Below, one piece after another: positions 22,850-33,437 of a stretch of 64,000 nt of DNA (position 1 is the stretch's first letter; the number at the start of each line of letters is the position of its first letter). Both the position numbers and the translations under genes were made by a program. The notes beneath the pieces were generated by a model. That model made no database searches. It was not told the origin of the DNA and was given only the letters and a program-made list of their open reading frames with translations. Origin of the DNA: Amaurobius ferox (Eukaryota > Arthropoda > Arachnida > Araneae > Amaurobiidae); contig OX578135.1 of assembly GCA_951213105.1 (NCBI GenBank), positions 163,773,250 through 163,837,249 of the forward strand, written 5' to 3'.

Positions 22850-24084
22850 CTAAAATGCAAAAAAATAGTTTTTAAAACTAATTTTTAATATTTTATTTAT
22901 ATACATATGCTTATTTGAATAATTCCATAGCTACTGAAGGTAAGTAACTTCAATTTTGTGAACATTAGTTATCTAACATTTGCAATGAAATTTAAGACTG
23001 TTTGCTGAGCATCTTATAACTACGGTGTAATTTTGAGTTAAATATAAACATTTTTATAAACTATTTATGATTATTAAAATTGTAAAATTAACATCTACAT
23101 TTAATAGTTCTATATTTTTGCTCCTAGCTTCCTTTTTTTATTTTAAGAAGTTTTGTTTGTTTAATCTGCTAAGCAGGAATTGTGTTAAGGCTAACCAGCA
23201 ATATACAAGATCATTGTTGCTATTGACTCAGGAAATTCATATTTTTTTTTCTGCTTGGATGAACTTACTGATTGCAGAACTTATTAGCAGCTGGTTGCAG
23301 AACCTGTTAGCAGATAAACAATTGATTTGGCGTGTTACAATAATTGCATGAATAGATATCATGTTTAATATAGGATCCTCGAAACCATTGATCTGTCACT
23401 GTTTAATGAAGTCTTGTGGTACCTGATGCATATTTAGAGTAGTAAAATAAAAAATGCTCTATTATGTTCCTAAAATAACTTATTCTAATATTAAAAATGA
23501 TAGTCCCTTCTATCGTAAATAGAATAACCCCATGGACAAAAAAGTGTTTTCTCCGTGACAGCTTTGGCAAACATTAAACATTGATTTTTTTTGTGCTGCT
23601 TTTTGTTTATGCAAAAATCTAAAGTTACACATGAAGACTTGAAGAGTAAATGTATGTCAGCTGCGCGTTGCCAGCAGCTGACGGTCACTAAATGTAGCAA
23701 CCAGTTTTTATAGCAATTTTTTTTTCTTTTGTTCTGTGCCCACGCAGCAAGCCCAGAAGTCTGAAAGCAAGTGAGTTGAAATTCAACATGAACGGGTCAA
23801 GTACAGAGTAGAAAATGCAATATGAAAATTGTATAAAAATCGGTGCAGGAGTCGCTAAGATAGACAAAAACGCAGATTTAATTAATAGAGATTTTTATTC
23901 TCACCCAAGAGTAAAAAATCAATATTGCATCCCCAGACCCGTCAAATGTAAGCGTCGATATTGCATCCTTCCTAGACCCCCTAAAGATAAAAACTCCCCG
24001 CTGCAAATTTTTCACCCGTAACAAAACTTTCTTTCCCCCCTTTCCTCAGCAATAATGCATAGACATATCAATAAATAAAATACA
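22850..24084. other. Intronic DNA, no gene seen
   Basis: AT-rich. A somewhat more GC-rich piece at 23640-24030 (ctgcgcgttgccagcagctgac, then repeated 'atattgcatcc') has no recognised identity. It contains a short duplication, 'caatattgcatccccagacccg' versus 'gatattgcatccttcctagaccc'. Confidence 0.35.
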
Positions 24085-24124
24085 CTGTACGAAAGGGTAT
24101 GGAAAACTTGAGTAACGTGTATAA

Positions 24125-24200
24125 ACACAAATAAAATGATAATGCAGCATACAGCTGTTTCGGGGATTCGTTGGACCACCTTCATCAGTGCAAGAGAACC
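24125..24200 (-). ncRNA. Hammerhead-type motif in Penelope 2 terminal repeat
   Basis: Minus strand: CTGATGA (24188-24182), a GGTGG...TCCCC stem II with mismatches, GAAA (24161-24158), then CAGC-TGTAT-GCTG, which can form a short stem III. This order matches minimal hammerhead ribozymes known from Penelope-like terminal repeats. The imperfect stem II suggests decay. Confidence 0.6.
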
Positions 24201-24299
24201 AACAAACTCGAAGTCCAAAAGTAAAATGGATGTAGAGGAAGATACAAAGGGGGGGGGGGATTATATACCCAAGACCTGGATTAAGAGAGAGAGAGTCAA

Positions 24300-25421
24300 A
24301 CGAAAAGCAGCATGAAGAACATATAATAGGAAATAAGAAACAGCAACAAGAGATTGGCGTGCGTCAAGACACAAAAGCGAAATCTCGACAAGGAATACAA
24401 TGAAGAAAATAAGGTAAGGGGTTTCAAACCACTGTGCCAGACGGTGGACAAAAAATGAGTACTGGACAAGTTATTAATTAAGTTACTAAAATTTTTCTGG
24501 CTATGGTACGCTTCAAAGAAATTAAGATCATAGATCGACATGCATTTTTGTATAATCCTTCCTGAAGAAAACTCAAAACGATGGTTAAATTAGTAGCAAT
24601 GTTACGCAATTGAAGATTTATCAAATTCCTGTTTTTGACATAGTTTTCATGTTCTTTATTACGAAATTTTAAAGCACGTTTAATTTGAACAATATAAGAA
24701 AGACCAACCACACTGGCAAAAAAATACTGTAAATGTCCCAACTATTAGAAATTTCTAAAGAGTCAAGATTAGTAAATATGAGTTTATTAGAAGATTTAAA
24801 CGCAATATTGAATTTGAATTGTTTAAGTATTTTAGCTATCTGCTGACTGATTTTTGGAAAATATGGTAAAATGATAGTGTTATTGAAATCTTTTTCCGGA
24901 GTTAGTTTGGACGAAGGTATAGAAAACTTTTGAATGGCACGATCAACAATGTTGGGAGAGAAACCACGATCGACAGCAACAGCTTTTAAATAATTGATCC
25001 TCAGAATTGAACAAATCCATACATTCAAAGCGCGATGGACAAACGTATTGAAAGCAGCAATTTTCTGGTTAAGTGGATGGCAGGAACTTTTATGTGGAGG
25101 TAGAGAGACCGAAAAAGATTTGCGAAAGACTGTAGTGAGAAATTCATCATCGTTACGAATTACCAAGACATCCAAAACCGCAAGACGATTGTTCTTTTCC
25201 ATTTCATAGGTAAACTGAATGCAAGGATCAATGGCATTCAATATATCCAAAATACCATCCATACCGATTAAAGTGTGATCCAGAAGAGCAAAACTATCAT
25301 CAACATAATGAGTGTAAATAACAAACTGGATAATTTCGAGAAGCTTAACTTCAAAATAATACATATAGATGTCACTGAGAATAGAACTGAGTGGATTACT
25401 CATAGTCAAGCCATCAGACAT
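24300..25421 (-). pseudogene. Penelope 2 reverse transcriptase and GIY-YIG endonuclease, frameshifted
   Basis: The frame 25421-24669 encodes reverse transcriptase motif B' (GLTMSNPLSSILSDIYMYYF) and the catalytic YVDD (codons 25307-25296, in THYVDDSFALLDH). Next come NRLAVLDVLVIRND, FRKSFSVSLPPHKSSCHP and a linker. Near 24720 the frame shifts, and the frame 24741-24478 continues with a GIY-YIG domain (equivalents of WDIYSIF and SYIVQIKRAL...KEHENYVK). The canonical GIY and YIG are already DIY and YIV, so the nuclease is degenerate. Reverse transcriptase motifs 1-A are absent because of 5' truncation. It was once an RT fused to an endonuclease for target-primed retrotransposition. Confidence 0.85.
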
Positions 25422-25425
25422 ATAC

Positions 25426-26001
25426 TATAGAATTTACTATGAAAGGCAAAAGAATTTTGTGATTATCATGCTGCCTGCTATCACAATATTAAATACAGTC
25501 ATTTTAATTTTAAATATAAAGTTTATTTATTAACAAGAAATAGCATCATAGTACAAATCACTAATATTAATTCTAAGATTTATGCAGGCACAAAATTATA
25601 TCAGTCAATTTAATTTATACTTATTATTATTCCAGGCAAGGGCAAATGTTTACCGCCCTTTGAGTTGGCTAAAACAGTGGCCAATGATCGCTTACTATCT
25701 TTCTTGTGAGTAAACATAATTCTTATATTAACATTTATAAATTACAAATACTTTATTCTAAATGTTATTTAAGGAGTGTTACTAAAAAGGGACACATCAT
25801 CGTTTTGCAGGAGTTCGTCATTTTTGCTTTTCGCGCACAAATCAAAGTGTTTCTTGTGCATTTACGCGAGTGTTTTCCACTAGGAAACGAACATACAAAA
25901 TCTCAGGGCCTCAATTATGAGTTACAAAATCAAAATGTTAGCTCCTCAAATGATAACCTCGAAGTGTTCAATCGTTCTACTTTTTCCATTTATATCTTTT
26001 T
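25426..26001. other. AT-rich DNA around an isolated exon-like segment
   Basis: Apart from the candidate exon at 25636-25705, no feature is recognised. Confidence 0.35.
25636..25705 (+). CDS. Candidate 70-nt internal exon of an unknown plus-strand gene
   Basis: A clean acceptor (ttattattattccag, AG at 25634-25635) and a consensus donor (GTGAGT at 25706-25711) bracket 70 bases that are far richer in GC than their surroundings. Two of the three frames are open. One gives KGKCLPPFELAKTVANDRLL followed by SF; the other gives ARANVYRPLSWLKQWPMIAY followed by YLS. I recognise neither. It lies in antisense to a DHRS7-like intron, so if real it belongs to another, interleaved gene or to a mobile element. 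Splice-site quality is the main support. Confidence 0.4.
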
Positions 26002-27315
26002 AACACTTTACAACAAAGTTGAAAAGTGTTTATGACTTTGTTCATTCTGTCTGTCTGTCTGTCTGTCTGTCCGTTAGCACGATAACTGCCGTAAAAATGA
26101 CTTAATCAAAATGAAATTTTAGTATGTTGTTCAGACGGTCTGTAGAACCTATGGGAATATAAATGAGTAATATCACCCAATTAGTTTTGGGTTGAACCCA
26201 GGTCGAAAAAATGAAATAAATTGAGCCCTATGGGACCTAATTTTTCAAACATTTTTTAAGCGAATTTAAAATTCACAAATTGCTTCGAAAATTTTAGGTA
26301 ATATTCAAATTGTTCCATAAAATATATAAAAAAAAAAATTCAGCGAAATATATTCAGTAGTTTTTTAAATAAAAATTAAAATAATAATTACACCTCTTAT
26401 ATGAAACGGTCACGTGACCAAGATATGAAACGATCACATGACCCACTTCAAAACGATATATGGCATCCATCTTGTTTCAAAATCGTGATTTTTTTAAGTT
26501 CTTTTTAATTCATATTGAGTGTTGTATTTGTCCTAAAACTACTTTATTTTTGCTTAAATTCTGTGCATCTACATACTGAAACAACGCAATGGCAATATAT
26601 TTGAGTTTAAATGCTCATCTAAATTTGATTATTTCTACAACTAAGCCTATTTTTCACCTATGTAAAATGTAAACAGCAAAATATATAGAATGAGTTGTAT
26701 TAGAATTCCTGTATTTTTTTAACACAAAATAATTTAGTCCATGGAGTCTGCTTGGCTGATATGAATGAAATATTAATTGATTTCATAATGAGAAGGACGA
26801 TTTTTTTCGATGAAGTTTCAAGCATAGAGTTTAATTTTTTGTAGCTCCATGGTCTTAAACAAAATGTTTAAATAAAATAAATTATTATAGTATTGTGATG
26901 AATGAAATGAATGGGAGAAAGTTATGAATGAAATCCTGTTTTTATAGAGAGAGCCAGGCGTGTTATTTTTTCTATGACGTCATTTGAATTAATTTCAGTT
27001 GTTTTCGATGAAGTTTTCAAATATAATAAATTATCGTAGTATTATGATAATTCTAAAACTATTACCGAGGAATGTATAACATTTTAGAGATGTTTAATCC
27101 AGGCAATTTATATTTCAATGCCGTCATTTGAATGAAGTTCATTTTTTTCGATGAAGGTTTAAGTTTTCAAATATAATAAATTAATGCAGTATTGTGATAA
27201 GTTTCAAAATATTACCGAGGAATGTATTGCATTTTAGACTTGTTTAAATAAAATTGCATTGGAGTTGGAAAGTGTTTCATAATCAATGCTTTAAGCATGA
27301 TTGATCTTTCTTGTT
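26002..27315 (-). repeat. 1.3-kb interspersed element, copy A (partner at 52783-54087)
   Basis: This segment is the reverse complement of 52783-54087 along its whole length, with small differences. One end holds a 13-bp hairpin (aacactttacaac pairing with gttgaaaagtgtt) followed by a CTGT microsatellite (26048-26072). The other ends 'ttgatctttcttgtt'. No protein domain is seen inside. The microsatellite of GACA type (in the other orientation) near an end is also found in the array elements at 56.6-62.3 kb. Confidence 0.8.
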
Positions 27316-27740
27316 TTGTTTTTTTCTAGTTTCGAGATGTGTACCTCTCAAATTTTCCTCAACCAATCATATATTCCTTTATTATATTACTTTAATATGT
27401 AATCAAATGAAATTTCTTGTTACTTCTCCTCGTGTCTTAGTAACTGAAAAGGGTTCCCTACTCGCAGCCCTTGAAAATTCTCTTTTCCCAAGACGCGTAT
27501 GTGGTCAGGGCATATCTTGGCCGTTACTCATCTAGCTTTTTATTACCCAAGTTTTGTTAACTGCTTTCTTTTCTGAAAGAGGCGTCTATACAATTTTAAA
27601 GTTTATATGTCAAGATTTCCTCCTTCTTCGCAGAAATATGTGTAGATTTGAAAGACTCCTTCCTAACACTTATTGGCCACCTGAAAGCTTTTGAGATAAG
27701 GTATGTGCCTCGAATTTTTAATGGAAAATGAAAGGTACCT

Positions 27741-27945
27741 CTACTGAATATTTACTGAAAACATGGAATGGCGTTTTTGGAAGTCATTACACGATAAACA
27801 AGTTTTGGTAAGCGAAACAAGCTCATCAATTTCAAATTCAAAGAAATGGAATTCATACAATCGTTTCCGGAGACAGGACAATTCACCCTCAACAGGGACA
27901 TTGGCAGGCAATGTCTTGACATCAAAGAAGACCATAGTCAAACTA
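27741..27945 (-). pseudogene. Penelope reverse transcriptase fragment (motif A region)
   Basis: The minus strand reads TMVFFDVKTLPANVPVEGEL, then SCLRKRLYEFHFFEFEIDEL and VSLTKTCLSCNDF. This is Penelope reverse transcriptase motif A (catalytic Asp of FDVKTL, codon 27923-27921; the usual form is FDV.SLFTNVP) and the following helix. It ends before motif B'. The residues immediately N-terminal to this piece are encoded on the opposite strand at 28017-28098. Confidence 0.75.
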
Positions 27946-28016
27946 CGAGTTTAAATTATGAATTTTCTTCACAAATTGGGCAGAATTTTGACAGGGATGA
28001 ATATTCCTAAGTTTTA

Positions 28017-28098
28017 GACCCATTGCTTGTAGCATTGATACTGCTTCTTACAAATTAGCCAAACATTTAATTTCTAGGTTCTCTCCTTTACTTAAAAC
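28017..28098 (+). pseudogene. Penelope reverse transcriptase fragment, opposite orientation
   Basis: The plus strand reads RPIACSIDTASYKLAKHLIS and then RFSPLLK. This matches the Penelope motif RPIVS..G...Y.LAK.L...L.PL, which sits just before motif A in the intact protein. It is only 27 codons long. Its orientation is opposite to the fragment 70 bases away, indicating an internal inversion. Confidence 0.65.
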
Positions 28099-29078
28099 AT
28101 AAAGAGGAAGGTTTATACAGCATTTCAAAGTTGTACTAAGACAATTATAATAATAATACCGAAAACTAATGGCACATATGTATTAAGAAGCACGTTTTGC
28201 AATAAAAGCATTTAAACAAACTGTTTTGAAAGGCGAATTAGGTAATTTCATCAAAATAAATACTATAAAAACGGTAATAAAAACTAAATTAGTTATCATC
28301 ATGCAGATTTTTATCTTACACAGTTTTACAAAGAAAAACCCTAACTAATATGTTTCTCTTTAAATACCATGAAATTTCATCGTACAAATTATTTTTCCTT
28401 GTCAGCAGGCATAGAGTAGATTTATAGTGCTTAATATGTAATAGCACGTCTGTTGCTACTTTTTCTTTAATTTTTCTTGATTCTGACAAAATTATCATTA
28501 AATATTAATTAATCAACTCCAATTGTTTAAAACAGTGCATAGTTCTAAGCGCAACTTCCAAAAATTCGTAAGTTGGAAAAGGCATCTAGTATCATTTTTT
28601 CGATTCACAGAAATCGTCTTTGTTTGCAGTGACCCTCTCACAAAAACCGCAAAGAGGAGTCAGATGAATCGAAAAGCCGATCCACTCATGACCCATCACT
28701 GGTTGGGTCGAAGGTCCTACAGATTTTTCTAACAAGGAAGATCCAGTGAAGGGTTTGTCTATATTTTACGTCTATGCGATAATCAGACAGGAGTTGCTCA
28801 AAGATAGTATTTTGAAACCCGTACACCCTTTTCAGTAATCGGAGCGACCCAAACTCTCGATAAGGAATAGAATTTATAAATTAAAATCTGCTGCGCCACT
28901 TTGAAATAAAAGTTATTGACCCCTTGAAAAAAAATTAACTGATAAAGTGATAAAGAAAACAATTGCAGTTTTTCAGAGCTGGGCGAGGGGTTCATGTTGA
29001 CAAATTCTGAAGACCGTGCTTCAAAAAGTCTTTGTTTGGCGACATTTTTAAAGTGATCAATACGGAGAATATTCTAAT
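28099..29078. other. Unassigned intronic DNA
   Basis: No confident feature. A minus-strand frame at 28798-28995 (MNPSPSSEKLQLFSLSLYQL...) lies in a less AT-rich stretch, but I do not recognise it. Confidence 0.35.
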
Positions 29079-29856
29079 GTATTTGAAATCTACTTTTTCA
29101 AAACCCCGGCTTCCAGAGGCTTTTGAAAATTTATATGTCTCCCGTTCAAACAAAAAATGGATTTTTTTTCTGTAGAAGAAAATACATTTTATCGTATACC
29201 TTGTTGTATCATATCCTCTAAAAAGAGATTTTTACCTACAAATATTGAAAAATCTATTAAATTTTTCGAATTTTCGAAACCGCTATCACTAAATATCATT
29301 CGTTAGTTACATTAAAAAGAAAATGCGAATTCTCGCTAACTGCGGGACGCAGCTATAGCGTTTGACTTTGGGTAGTGTAGATAAAAACAGCTTCATAGAT
29401 TTTGCAATAATTACTTAGTTATTGCAAGAAAACATCTTATAACTTTTTTGGATCTTTCTCAACAGACTACCCTTTAAAAATGAACCCATAGCAAAATATT
29501 AAAAACACAAGGCTCTACTTTTATACAAAAGCTTGAGTTACTAACATTGGACTTTTCATGTAAGCTCAACCATACAAATTAAATCATGTTAAGAAAATAC
29601 CCCATGCAATAAAGCTAGTGGATTTTCGAGAAACCTTCTGTTGCAATCTTGAATTTTTCACAAAATTGATCTTTTCTCCACCAAAATACGATTTTGGGAT
29701 AATATACTGGTGTGGGCGAGATTTCACTCTACTTTCTCTTTCGTTAATATGCAATAGAGTTTAGTTCTACTAGTATCATATAATCATTATCATAATAAAG
29801 AAATAAAAAGTTGTATTTCTCTTTATCGGATTTTGTACCCAACGTATACATTAGTA
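29079..29856 (+). repeat. 0.78-kb repeat, copy A (direct partner at 47818-48616)
   Basis: Nearly identical to 47818-48616 in the same orientation. The main difference is about 20 extra bases in the partner near 48085 (a duplicated 'cagctat.cgggaagctaac' stretch). No protein motif is seen. High identity across mostly non-coding sequence suggests recent duplication or transposition. Confidence 0.85.
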
Positions 29857-30639
29857 CACATTCAGTAAACAAAATTTAGTAAACTTTCTTTAATCGTTTC
29901 CCTTTTCCAGTTAGCAACTGCTTAGTTATGTCAATAGATTAGATGCATTTGTCATATCGGTGAAAAATGTTTTAATACCATTAGCATCCATAGCAAAATT
30001 CAAATTACCAATCCCCCATATACTATAATACATCAGCATTGTTTGGAAATTCTCATTGTTTTTCATAATATAGGAAATAATGCTATAAAAATATCAAACT
30101 TCGAATCATTTAGATTTGAGTTTTAATCATGAGAGTTGTTAAAAGTTTTATCTAGTTCTAGTTTTCCAAATGTGTCTACACATAAAATTTGATATCGGTA
30201 GGAACATTCCTTCTTGAATTATCGTGTGCACACAAACGAACATCTTTCCGAAATGTGTGAGAGAGTCTTAAAACGTGCTTATCCGTCAAAATCTGGAATT
30301 CGGAAAACAATACTTTCTGTTTATGCAACAGTATGAGAAAGTAAAAGTGGAGCAGATATTTCGATTAACTAGAGTCAGATGTGTTGTTTTGCGATATCCT
30401 AGATACTGGCTTATAATATATTTAATTAAATTGAACATTTAATGTTTCCGTATTTGTAGCAAGTTATTTTTATCAATACATATATAGGGTTCCTAGAAAA
30501 GTCTTTCACCCCAATAACTTTGTCGCAGCACGCCAACAGCTTTGTAAGGAAAGGTTCATACATGTACACATTAGATCTATCTATAGTAAAGGGCCATGCG
30601 CGATCGAATAAAAGTGACTGAATCACCGCTTCTTCGACC
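29857..30639. other. AT-rich DNA with a weak repeat match
   Basis: About 30190-30350 resembles the repeat at 19080-19250 and 46410-46600 (shared 'cgtgctt.tccgtcaaaa' and a terminal 'gaaagtaa'). No gene is seen. Confidence 0.4.
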
Positions 30640-30915
30640 CAGAACGTCCGACCTACCCGAAGGTTGTTGTTGTTGAGACCCAGACCGTTCCGTCCAACCT
30701 ACCAGAAAGGTGTAAGGCAACTGGACCTACCCGAAGGTGCATAGTTACCTACCCGAAGGTGTCTGTTTGGACGACCGGGAAGTGCCACCCAATTTAGACC
30801 GGAACCCAGTGAGGGAGGCATCTACATGGACCGTATCCTCTTTCCACTATCACCAATCTCTCGGAAGGACTTACGGACCCACATATTTGACTTGCCAGTA
30901 CTCTGCGTGAACACG
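30640..30915 (-). mobile_element. tRNA-derived SINE, copy C (headless, rearranged)
   Basis: The body of the SINE family is readable on the minus strand, but the tRNA-like head is missing (it stops at ctgcgtgaacac, about 30915). Near the tail the motif 'cctacccgaaggt' occurs three times around a (GTT)n tract, suggesting a nested or duplicated tail. Confidence 0.65.
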
Positions 30916-31519
30916 GATGAAGAAGATTTAAACCTCAGCAACAAAGAGAGATAGACGAAACAATCCAACAACAAAGTTGTGGAGTGTCGCCTAATGAGTA
31001 GGAATCGATACTATAGTTATTGCAGAAAGCACTTATTGGACACAATAAGGTTGTTGGCGAATGACTGTACGGTCCTGTGCAGAATGGATCTAGTAACCGG
31101 CAATCACGTGAACAGAAATCTGGTATAGATCCTGCTAAAATGCCCTCCGTTAGAGACAATGCACATTTGAATTCCAGAAAGAATAGGACCGCGTAATTTG
31201 ACAGACAGTCCTGGTGTCTGTCAAATGCCCCCAGTGATACGACTTTTTGAAATATATTTATTACCTTCAGTATACGCGTTTCGGTCGTTCCTTTTGGCGA
31301 TTCCTACTTATTAGATAACGTTTTACAACTATGTAATTGGCTTATTTCGTTCATATCGCTTTGTTGACGACTTCGATGTCTTAACTTTTTAATTCACCAC
31401 TTGGGGCGCTGTAATCACCTCTATTAGATCAGGCATATTCACTTTACTATATAGACAGACCTAACGTGAACACCACGTGGTCTTTTCATTACAACGCTTG
31501 AAAGACTTTCCTGCTAACC
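30916..31519. other. Unassigned segment with a degenerate hammerhead-like stretch
   Basis: No gene. On the minus strand 31275-31320 reads GGAATCGCCAAAAGGAACGA then CCGAAACGCG, a pattern like stem II plus GAAA of Penelope hammerheads. The expected CTGATGA is, however, CTAATAA. Confidence 0.3.
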
Positions 31520-31850
31520 CCCGCATTGCTGGTCTGCACAGGCATACGCCTGACCCGTGGCGTAGGCTCAGGCTTTGTTTTTAAAAAGTCGGGCCGGATC
31601 GAACATGTTTAATTTTGAGAATTTTCTAAATGAAGTTTAATAGAGCTATTGATTTCAACTATGTAAAGATAAATGTTTTAAAATTAAACTATTCTTTTAT
31701 CTTAATTCTTTATACAAAAAAAATTACCAATTTCATGTTTTTAAACACATTTGAATACAAATTATTTCGGGTCGAACCAGAACTCCGAGTCCTAATGGTC
31801 TCCAGGCCGGATTTAAAAATCTAATCTATTTCGGACCCTATGCCGACCGC
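31520..31850. mobile_element. Second copy of the hAT-like MITE family
   Basis: The start 'ggtctgcacaggcat' and the following 'taggctcaggctt...tttaaaaa.tcgggc' match, in inverted orientation, the right half of the MITE at 13803-14248. The far end (cggaccctatgccgacc) only loosely matches the other terminus. Confidence 0.4.
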
Positions 31851-31903
31851 TATACTCTGTATATAATATGATTGATTAATAGAAAATAGATAAATTTTCA
31901 TAC

Positions 31904-32096
31904 CCATTTTACCAACACAGCTACTAGTAACCACCAAATGTCCTCGCTTATTTTCTAAAAAGTGTGGTAATACTTTACGGGTTAGATTCAGAGTGCCAAA
32001 GACGTTGATTTCGAAGAGGTCCTTATCCACTGAGATGTCGATGTCTTCAAAGTTGGCTCTTTGAGATCGCCCAGCGTTATTCACGAGAACGTCCAA
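31904..32096 (-). CDS. DHRS7: DHRS7-like dehydrogenase exon (NNAG and catalytic Ser)
   Basis: The 193-nt exon starts in phase 0 after the acceptor TTTTAG (AG at 32098-32097) and ends one base into a Gly codon at donor ATGG|GTATGA (GT at 31903-31902). It encodes LDVLVNNAGRSQRANFEDID, then LFEINVFGTLNLTRKVLPHF and RGHLVVTSSCVGKMG. These are core short-chain dehydrogenase elements: NNAG, which stabilises the central sheet, the structural Asn in EINVFGT, and the catalytic Ser in VVTSS. The GRSQRA segment after NNAG is typical of the DHRS7 group. The codon split joins exactly to the YxxxK exon at 22803-22849. Confidence 0.95.
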
Positions 32097-32208
32097 CTAA
32101 AAGTATACAAAAGAAAGAAAAATCGGATATTGTAAGAACAAGTATAAATGATTATATGCATTATAAATTTATTGTGTTTTTATGAAGTAGAAAAAACAAT
32201 TGACTTGC

Positions 32209-32312
32209 CTTTTTAAATTTTCTCAAGACTTTTTTGACGCATTCTTCGTGGATGTCCATTTGAGAGATGTTGAAAGGTAGAACATAGATGTCATCTGGGA
32301 GAACTCCGATTT
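32209..32312 (-). CDS. DHRS7: DHRS7-like dehydrogenase exon with a GC splice donor
   Basis: The 104-nt exon follows the acceptor TTTTCTTAG (AG at 32314-32313). Two bases complete the codon begun in the exon at 46786-46935 (giving Glu). It then encodes IGVLPDDIYVLPFNISQMDI and HEECVKKVLRKFKK. This is the VLP.D segment that precedes the NNAG exon, where the Asp/Asn after the beta strand contacts the cofactor adenine. The donor is AAG|GCAAGT, a GC rather than GT (32208-32207), matching the strong consensus of the rare GC-AG intron class. No GT donor keeps the phase, so I accept GC. Confidence 0.88.
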
Positions 32313-32474
32313 CTAAGAAAAGCATAGTTTTTAAATATATATATAGTTATGTATTATTCTGATATAGAAATTAAAGGCATGCATGTATTGGCGTGGATGA
32401 AACATCTAAATCTAGTACACAGTTGCTAATATGGAAAAAAAAAATTCTAACAAATAAGTAAAAAAAAAAAATTT

Positions 32475-33022
32475 AGAATCCACACTTTTAAATTAAAATG
32501 CACTGTAACAAAAAAAAAAAAAAAAAAAAAAATCCACGCATTTTCACCTCTTGCAATAAAAGTGGGTAGCTAGAATTTTTAAAAAATAAATATTTCTTTA
32601 TAATTCTGTATACTCCAAAATACCACCATTACATGTATGGGATCATTGATTTAATATATTTAATGGTAGTGTAGCGAGAATGCAAAATCACCAACTTGCG
32701 AGTGCCGGGATTTATTCTCGAGGTCAAAGCGTGGTAGATCAGTATCATAGTGTTGAGCTTAAGACGTCTCCAGCTCAAGGCATTTAATACTGCCTTTTAA
32801 GCGTTCGCTACAGTAGTAATAATTCTATAAAGTACTTAATCAATGATGCTATACATTCAATAGTAATATTTTTAAGTATTTACAGAATTATAATGGAAAC
32901 TTCGTTTTATGACATTTCTAACTACCCACTCCACTTTTAATGTATGAGATGAAAATGTGTAAAAAAAAAAAAAAAAAACTTGTTTTCGTTATAGTGCATT
33001 TTAAAATAAAAGTGTGGATTCT
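32475..33022. mobile_element. Foldback element, 548 bp, with a nested inner inverted repeat
   Basis: AGAATCCACACTTTTA at the left is matched by its complement at the right (33007-33022). Inverted homology continues inward: 'tgcattttcacctc' type blocks, 'cccact', and the poly(A)-adjacent parts on both sides. In the centre (about 32670-32816) a second inverted pair, tagcgagaatgc facing gcgttcgcta, surrounds a GC-richer core. This may be a smaller element inserted in a larger one. Confidence 0.7.
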
Positions 33023-33437
33023 GCAACTTGTTTTATACTTTCTTATTTCCTATTTTTTTAGTGTATTTTAAAATAAATGTGCGAATTCTTAAAACTTGCC
33101 CAGGACGAGCTTAATCGGTAGGATTCAAAATCCAAAGAATTAAAATATATACCACAAAAGGCAACAATATGTCAAATTTCTCGAGTTATTCACCCAAATC
33201 GAGTTATCGGTATGCACCCATTCATTCTCATTGCAGGTCCAGGATGAATTGAACCGGTGAGATTTTAAAAAATCTAAATTAAACTAGTATACCACAAAAG
33301 GCAGCGATATACCAAATTTGAGCATTTAGCTGCTCCGGTTCTCGAGTTATTCCTGTAAAACTTGTACGTTTGTTTCTATGACGGGCTGGATCGATAATAT
33401 TCAAAATCCGAAGCATATTCCTGACATTTTTAAATAT

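Larger units (their letters stand above)
24085..25425 (-). mobile_element. Penelope-like element 2, 5'-truncated
   Basis: On the minus strand the element starts abruptly near 25425, inside the reverse transcriptase. It runs through the palm and thumb, a frameshifted GIY-YIG endonuclease and a terminal repeat with a hammerhead-type motif, ending about 24085. It differs in sequence from elements 1 and 3, so at least three Penelope lineages are present in this window. Confidence 0.8.

Noticed and set aside
26048..26072. CTGT/GACA microsatellites as independent simple repeats
   Set aside because: In each place they sit near the end of a longer element, so they are part of the element structure.
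30935..31159. Cys/Ser-rich minus-strand frame as a small secreted peptide
   Set aside because: No signal peptide pattern, no splice or start context, and surrounding DNA is repeat debris.
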